A stretch of 9,255 bases of DNA from Actinomycetales bacterium (GTDB lineage Bacteria > Actinomycetota > Actinomycetes > Actinomycetales > Beutenbergiaceae): NCBI GenBank assembly GCA_016649925.1, contig JAENWO010000080.1:1-9255 (forward strand). Direction: 5' to 3'. A program made the position numbers and the translations under genes. Under the pieces are notes generated by a model. It was given only the letters and a program-made list of their open reading frames with translations, searched no databases and was not told where the DNA came from. Positions 5,717 through 9,255 of the stretch are shown here, in pieces (position 1 is the first letter of the stretch; each line of letters opens with the position of its first letter).

Positions 5717-6814
5717 ATGGCCACCGAACCCGCCCCCATCTCCTTCGCCCGCGGTGCCCCGTCCCTCGACATCATCGATGTCGAGGGTTTGCGAGCCGCC
5801 GCCGATCGCGCGTTCACGCGCGACCCGGCCGGCACGTTCGCGTACGGCACCTCCGTGGGTTACCGGCCGCTGCGCTCGTGGATCGCCGAGCGCCACGGCG
5901 TCGCCGAGGACCAGGTGCTCGTCACGAACGGCTCGATGCAGGCCGACGCCTTCCTGTTCGAGACGCTGGTGGAGCCCGGCGACGTGGTGGTCGTGGAGCG
6001 GCCCTCCTACGACCGCACGCTGTTCTCGCTGCGGTCCCGTGGCGCGGACCTGCGCCCCGTGGAGCTCCAGCACGACGGCGTCGACGTAGCCGAGATCGAG
6101 GCGCTCCTCGCCGCGGGTGTGCAGCCGAAGCTCGCCCACCTCATCCCGAACTTCCAGAACCCGGCCGGATACTCGCTCTCCGGGGAGAAGCGCCACGCCC
6201 TGGTGGCCCTGGCCGGCGGGCACGGCTTCACGATCTTCGAGGACGACCCCTACATCGAGTTGCGCTTCAGCGGCGAGCGCCGGCCGACGATGTTCTCCCT
6301 CGCCGAGGGTGATGAGGTCGTCTACGCGTCCTCGTTCTCCAAGACGGTCTGCCCGGGCATCCGCGTGGGCTACCTCGTCGGCTCCGCACCGCTCATCAAG
6401 CGGATCGCGGACCTCGCGACGGGCACGTACATCTCCCCGAACATGGTGGCGCAGTCCATCGTCAACGAGTTCGTCCGTGGCGGCTCGTTGGAGACCTCCA
6501 TCGAGACGGTCAAGACCGCCCTGTCCGAGCGTGCCGCCGGGCTGTCCGCGGCGCTGCGCCGGGACCTGCCGGAGGCGGAGTTCGTCGAGCCCGAGGGTGG
6601 CTACTTCCTCTGGGTCACGCTGCCCGAGGGCACCGATGGCGACGCGCTGTTCATCGCGGCCGCCGAGCGGGGCGTCGCGGTGGTCAAGGGTGCCGACTTC
6701 CTTCTCGATGGCGGGAAGAACACGGTGCGCCTGGCGTACTCCGGGGTGAGGGTCGACCAGATCGACGAGGGCGTGTCGCGGCTGGCGGAGGCGTACCACT
6801 CGCTGAGCGTCTGA
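5717..6814 (+). CDS. PLP-dependent aminotransferase, fold type I (class I/II, MocR/2-aminoadipate type)
   Basis: A 365-residue cytosolic enzyme transferring an amino group between an amino acid and a 2-oxoacid. Signature regions: YGTSVGYRPLRSWIA (43-57) and VLVTNGSMQADAF (67-79), which bind cofactor phosphate; PNFQNPAGYSL (144-154), with the cofactor-contacting Asn148; FEDDPYIELRF (174-184), with the Asp that pairs with the pyridine nitrogen; the Schiff-base lysine Lys209 in SSFSKTVCPGIRVGY; and Arg338 in VRLAYS for the substrate carboxylate. This resembles the 2-aminoadipate/LysN-like group and the catalytic half of MocR regulators, but there is no N-terminal winged helix, so it is an enzyme and not a regulator. 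Substrates in this group vary (aminoadipate, branched-chain or aromatic), and no neighbouring pathway gene narrows it. Codon use matches neighbouring genes. Confidence 0.92.
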   Translation: MATEPAPISFARGAPSLDIIDVEGLRAAADRAFTRDPAGTFAYGTSVGYRPLRSWIAERHGVAEDQVLVTNGSMQADAFLFETLVEPGDVVVVERPSYDRTLFSLRSRGADLRPVELQHDGVDVAEIEALLAAGVQPKLAHLIPNFQNPAGYSLSGEKRHALVALAGGHGFTIFEDDPYIELRFSGERRPTMFSLAEGDEVVYASSFSKTVCPGIRVGYLVGSAPLIKRIADLATGTYISPNMVAQSIVNEFVRGGSLETSIETVKTALSERAAGLSAALRRDLPEAEFVEPEGGYFLWVTLPEGTDGDALFIAAAERGVAVVKGADFLLDGGKNTVRLAYSGVRVDQIDEGVSRLAEAYHSLSV

Positions 6815-6830
6815 GCGCGTCGCTGCACCG

Positions 6831-6871
6831 GGCCCCGGTGGCGTCCCTCGTGCCGGGACGGCACCGGGGCC
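6831..6871 (+). terminator. 41-bp near-perfect inverted repeat between the aminotransferase and polymerase genes
   Basis: GGCCCCGGTGGCGTCCC (6831-6847) pairs with GGGACGGCACCGGGGCC (6855-6871) at 16 of 17 positions across a 7-base loop, starting 16 bases after the aminotransferase stop. As RNA this is a very stable hairpin and a likely U-tract-free terminator. It directly abuts the -10 box of the next gene and covers the -35 region, so it could also be an operator. A second, smaller hairpin (CACCGG at 6826-6831 with CCGGTG at 6835-6840) would compete for the same arm. Confidence 0.75.
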
Positions 6872-6877
6872 TAGTCT
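6872..6877 (+). promoter_or_regulatory. -10 box of the Prim-PolC-like gene (leaderless)
   Basis: TAGTCT fits TAnnnT and ends seven bases before the ATG at 6885, predicting a leaderless mRNA. This favours the ATG over the in-frame GTG at 6879. The box begins right after the last base of the 41-bp inverted repeat. Confidence 0.5.
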
Positions 6878-6884
6878 CGTGCCC

Positions 6885-7907
6885 ATGGCGTCCTCGGCGA
6901 AGGTGATGGAGGTACCCGGGCCGCACGGCGAGCGCCGGGTGCGCGTCTCGAGCCCGGACCGGGTGATGTGGCCGGACGTCGGTGTGACGAAGTGGGAGCT
7001 CGCGGAGTACGTGGCCGCCGTCGGCGAGGGCTTCCTGCGCGCGGTCGGCGACCGACCCGTGACGCTCCAACGGTTCCCCGAGGGTGTCGAGGGCGAGGAG
7101 TTCTTCTCCAAGAACCCGCCCAAGGGCGTGCCGGAGTGGGCCCGCACCGTGATGTGTACGTACCCCTCGGGGCGCAAGCACCCGCAGCTCGTCATCGACG
7201 AGACTGCCACCGCCGTCTGGGCGGTGCAGATGAACACCGTGACGTTCCACCCCTGGCCGGTGCGCTCGGCGGACAACGACGATCCCGACGAACTGCGGAT
7301 CGACCTCGACCCGCAGCCCGGCCGGGGCTTCCTCGACGCGGTGGAGGCGGCCCTCGGCCTCAAGGAGCTGATGGAGGAGCTCGGTCTCACGCCGTGGGTC
7401 AAGACGAGTGGCAACCGCGGCGTGCACGTGTACGCCCGGGTCGCGCCCACGCACGAGTTCCTCGACGTGCGCCACGGGGTGATCGGCATCGCCCGGGAGC
7501 TCGAACGGCGGATGCCCGAGCTCGTCACGTCGGCGTGGTGGAAGGAGGAACGCGGGGAGAAGGTGTTCGTCGACTTCAACCAGGCGAACCGCGACCGCAC
7601 TATCGCGTCGGCCTACAGCCCCCGTCCCCTGCCCGGGGCACCGGTGTCGATGCCGGTGCGCTGGGAGCAGTTGCGGGACGTCTCACCGCACGACTTCACG
7701 GTGCGCACCGTGCCCGCGATCGTCGCCGCCGACGGCGACGCGTGGGCCGGCATCGACGACGCCACGGGCGACGTAGCGACGGCGATCGCCCTCTGGGACC
7801 GCGACGTGGCGGACGGCCTCGGCGAGATGCCGTTCCCGCCGGAGTACCCGAAAATGCCTGGCGAGCCGCCCCGGGTGCAGCCCTCCCGCAAGCGTATGGA
7901 GGGCTGA
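6885..7907 (+). CDS. stand-alone LigD polymerase-domain / Prim-PolC-type DNA repair polymerase
   Basis: A 340-residue archaeo-eukaryotic-primase-fold polymerase that adds ribo- or deoxynucleotides to short gaps and broken ends. It is equivalent in length to the polymerase module of LigD but has no ligase or phosphoesterase domain. Visible: SSPDRVMWP (22-30); VWAVQMNTVTFHPW (111-124), with the family histidine; metal-binding aspartates Asp140 and Asp142 in RIDLDPQPG; TSGNRGVHVY (174-183), the nucleotide-binding Ser/His motif; and the third aspartate Asp230 in VFVDFNQANRDRTIASAY. The C-terminus (PFPPEYPKMPGEPP) matches actinobacterial stand-alone members. A LigC-type ligase converges on it, the same pairing as mycobacterial Prim-PolC and LigC, which act in excision repair. 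The start is the ATG at 6885, not the GTG at 6879, because of the -10 spacing. Whether it is Prim-PolC or a PolD1-like paralogue needs a phylogeny. Confidence 0.92.
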   Translation: MASSAKVMEVPGPHGERRVRVSSPDRVMWPDVGVTKWELAEYVAAVGEGFLRAVGDRPVTLQRFPEGVEGEEFFSKNPPKGVPEWARTVMCTYPSGRKHPQLVIDETATAVWAVQMNTVTFHPWPVRSADNDDPDELRIDLDPQPGRGFLDAVEAALGLKELMEELGLTPWVKTSGNRGVHVYARVAPTHEFLDVRHGVIGIARELERRMPELVTSAWWKEERGEKVFVDFNQANRDRTIASAYSPRPLPGAPVSMPVRWEQLRDVSPHDFTVRTVPAIVAADGDAWAGIDDATGDVATAIALWDRDVADGLGEMPFPPEYPKMPGEPPRVQPSRKRMEG

Positions 7908-8112
7908 GCCGGTGACGCCGTGAACGTCGAGAGCGATGATCCGTCGATTGTGAAGGTGACGGAGTCCATCATCCCCTTGACCGCCAGGTCGATGGCTTCG
8001 TTGGAGACGAGGATGTCCGCGAGCTCGACCTGCGCCTGGGACAGGTCCCCCGGTGCGAGCCCACCATCAGCCGCAGAGGCCAGCTGCCTCAGCGCGTTCG
8101 CTCCAGCGGCCG
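7908..8112. other. gap between convergent repair genes, coding-like on the minus strand
   Basis: No complete gene is present. On the minus strand one frame runs open through the whole gap. It includes LSQAQVELADILVSNEAID (about 8044-7988) and later VKGMMDSVTFTIDGSS, with GC-rich third positions (roughly four in five) and ordinary amino-acid composition. It has no start codon of its own near the ligase stop, and it runs on into the antisense of the polymerase gene. I do not recognise the family. A wedge from a decayed gene is the best reading. No clear terminator is visible. Confidence 0.4.
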
Positions 8113-9174
8113 TCAGCGCTCCAGCACGGCGTCCAGGTCGTACCCGACGGCGCGCTCCACCTGGTCCAGCGTGCACGAGCGCGCCTCGCTGTCCGGCCGC
8201 CACCGCAGGAACGTCACGGCGTGCCGGAAGCGGGCGCCCTCGAGCTGGTCGAACGCCACCTCGACGACCCGCTCGGGGCGGAGCCGCACGAAGCTGACGT
8301 CCTTGTTCGCGCTGAACCGCGAGCGGTCCGTCTCGCCGCGCACCACCTCACCGCTCTCGTCCCGTGCGACGAGGGGCGCGAGCTCGTCCACCAGCTCGAG
8401 CCGGCGGGCATTCGTGAAGGCGGCGATGCCGCCGACGTTCACAAGCGCGCCGTCGTCGGTGTACATGCCGAGCAGCAGGGAGCCGACCCCGGAGCCGGAC
8501 TTGTGCACGCGGTAGCCCACTACCACGGCATCCGCCGTGCGGTGGTGCTTGATCTTGAGCATGGTGCGCTTGCCCTGCCGGTAGGGCTGCGCGAGCGGCT
8601 TGGCGACGACGCCGTCGAGACCGGCGCCCTCGAACCGCGCGAACCAGTCCCGGGCGAGGTCGGCGTCCCGGGTGACGCGGGTGAGGTGGATCGGTGCGTC
8701 GGGGGCCAGCATGCTCAGAGCCTCCTCGAGCCGCTCGCGGCGGACAGCGAACGGCTCACCGGTGAGGTCGTCGTCGCCGAGCGCGAGCAGGTCGAACGCG
8801 ATGAGCTCGGCCGGCGTCTCGACGGAGAGCTTGGCCACGCGAGACTCGGCGGGGTGGATCCGCTGCGCCAGCGCCTCCCAGTCCAGCTTCTGCCCGCCCG
8901 GCGCGCCCGAGCGGACGACGATCTCCCCGTCGACGGCGCACCGCGCGGGTAGGTGCTCGAGCACGGCGTCGACGATCTCCGGGAAGTACCGCGTGAGGGG
9001 CTTGCTCCCCCGGCTCGCCAGCTCGACGTCGTCGCCGTCGCGCAGCACGATGCACCGGAAGCCGTCCCACTTCGGCTCGTAGGAGTAGCCGCCCTCGACG
9101 GCGTCCTGTGCGGGCACCTCCTTGACGGCCTTCGCGAGCATCGGGCTGACGGGGAGTTCGATCGGCAGGTCCAC
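8113..9174 (-). CDS. ligC: LigC-type ATP-dependent DNA ligase
   Basis: A 353-residue ligase that seals nicks using ATP through a lysyl-AMP intermediate. Motif I is YEPKWDGFR with nucleophile Lys35. Other motifs follow: ASRGSKPLTRYFPEI (53-67), AVDGEIVV (80-87), motif III LIAFDLLAL (124-132), motif IV GLDGVVAKPL (185-194) and motif V LKIKHHRTADAVVVG (206-220). A C-terminal OB fold runs from about 220 to the end. Length and two-domain structure fit actinobacterial LigC, not the longer LigD or the NAD-dependent LigA. The neighbouring stand-alone polymerase suggests joint gap filling and sealing. The GTG start at 9174 is preceded by CAGACT at six bases, a leaderless layout. The frame stays open to the window edge, so a longer N-terminus cannot be strictly excluded, but upstream residues are Gly-rich and unlike a ligase. 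Confidence 0.93.
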   Translation of the reverse strand: MDLPIELPVSPMLAKAVKEVPAQDAVEGGYSYEPKWDGFRCIVLRDGDDVELASRGSKPLTRYFPEIVDAVLEHLPARCAVDGEIVVRSGAPGGQKLDWEALAQRIHPAESRVAKLSVETPAELIAFDLLALGDDDLTGEPFAVRRERLEEALSMLAPDAPIHLTRVTRDADLARDWFARFEGAGLDGVVAKPLAQPYRQGKRTMLKIKHHRTADAVVVGYRVHKSGSGVGSLLLGMYTDDGALVNVGGIAAFTNARRLELVDELAPLVARDESGEVVRGETDRSRFSANKDVSFVRLRPERVVEVAFDQLEGARFRHAVTFLRWRPDSEARSCTLDQVERAVGYDLDAVLER

Positions 9175-9180
9175 CCGGAC

Positions 9181-9186
9181 AGTCTG
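9181..9186 (-). promoter_or_regulatory. candidate -10 box of ligC
   Basis: CAGACT differs at one base from TAGACT, the box used before pheS, and ends six bases before the GTG at 9174. The spacing matches the other leaderless starts here. It is weaker than the other boxes. Confidence 0.35.
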
Positions 9187-9255
9187 ACGGTCCGAGCGTC
9201 CGACGGCGAGCCCCCAGGACTCACCGCCACCGCCCTGGCCCGCGACATCCGCATC
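9187..9255. other. window edge, no assignable gene
   Basis: No start codon with a supporting signal and no recognisable protein on either strand. It probably holds the rest of the ligC upstream region and perhaps the edge of a further gene. The ligC frame is open through it. Confidence 0.4.

Noticed and set aside
5453..7600. Very long minus-strand open frame (715 codons) across the aminotransferase and polymerase genes
   Set aside because: It runs antisense to two clearly conserved genes and shows no family motifs; a GC-driven shadow.
6885..9174. A split LigD (polymerase and ligase domains separated by a frameshift or inversion)
   Set aside because: Both proteins are complete with their own starts and normal stand-alone C-termini, and the ligase has the size and architecture of LigC.

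Overview
The window is GC-rich throughout. Its true genes have strongly GC-biased third codon positions, and several start codons sit 6-7 nt behind a TAnnnT box, the layout of leaderless actinobacterial transcripts. Gene content (pheST, a DedA protein, a Prim-PolC/LigC-type repair pair, a MocR-like aminotransferase) also fits an actinomycete. A Micrococcales member is plausible but unproven.

Left part (1-4292, minus strand): pheS and pheT, the two subunits of phenylalanyl-tRNA synthetase, overlap by one base (TGATG), followed by a small flavodoxin-fold gene. Two things stand out. pheT carries an in-frame TGA at codon 462, with recognisable PheT sequence continuing in the same frame on the other side, and this TGA lies inside a perfect 7-bp inverted repeat. 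The flavodoxin gene ends in a minisatellite that runs across its stop codon into three 19-bp direct repeats at the left edge of the window.

Middle (4293-4973, plus strand): a zone that looks eroded. It holds a 5'-truncated remnant of a cytidylate-kinase-like gene with a 30-bp tandem repeat in its tail, a 51-residue ribbon-helix-helix protein with its own promoter, and a 28-codon ORF overlapping it that may be the stump of a lost gene. The ribosomal-protein and initiation-factor genes often found upstream of pheST in actinobacteria are absent.

Right part (4974-9255): a DedA-family membrane protein and a PLP-dependent aminotransferase on the plus strand. Then come a stand-alone archaeo-eukaryotic-primase-type polymerase (LigD polymerase-domain / Prim-PolC family, plus) and a LigC-type ATP-dependent DNA ligase (minus), which converge on a 205-bp gap. 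Together these two would fill and seal short DNA gaps in excision or end-joining repair. A 41-bp near-perfect inverted repeat separates the aminotransferase from the polymerase and abuts the polymerase's -10 box. No Ku gene, tRNA, rRNA, CRISPR array or insertion sequence is visible. I see no convincing new multi-gene system; the most notable items are the pheT lesion, the repeats and the eroded zone.
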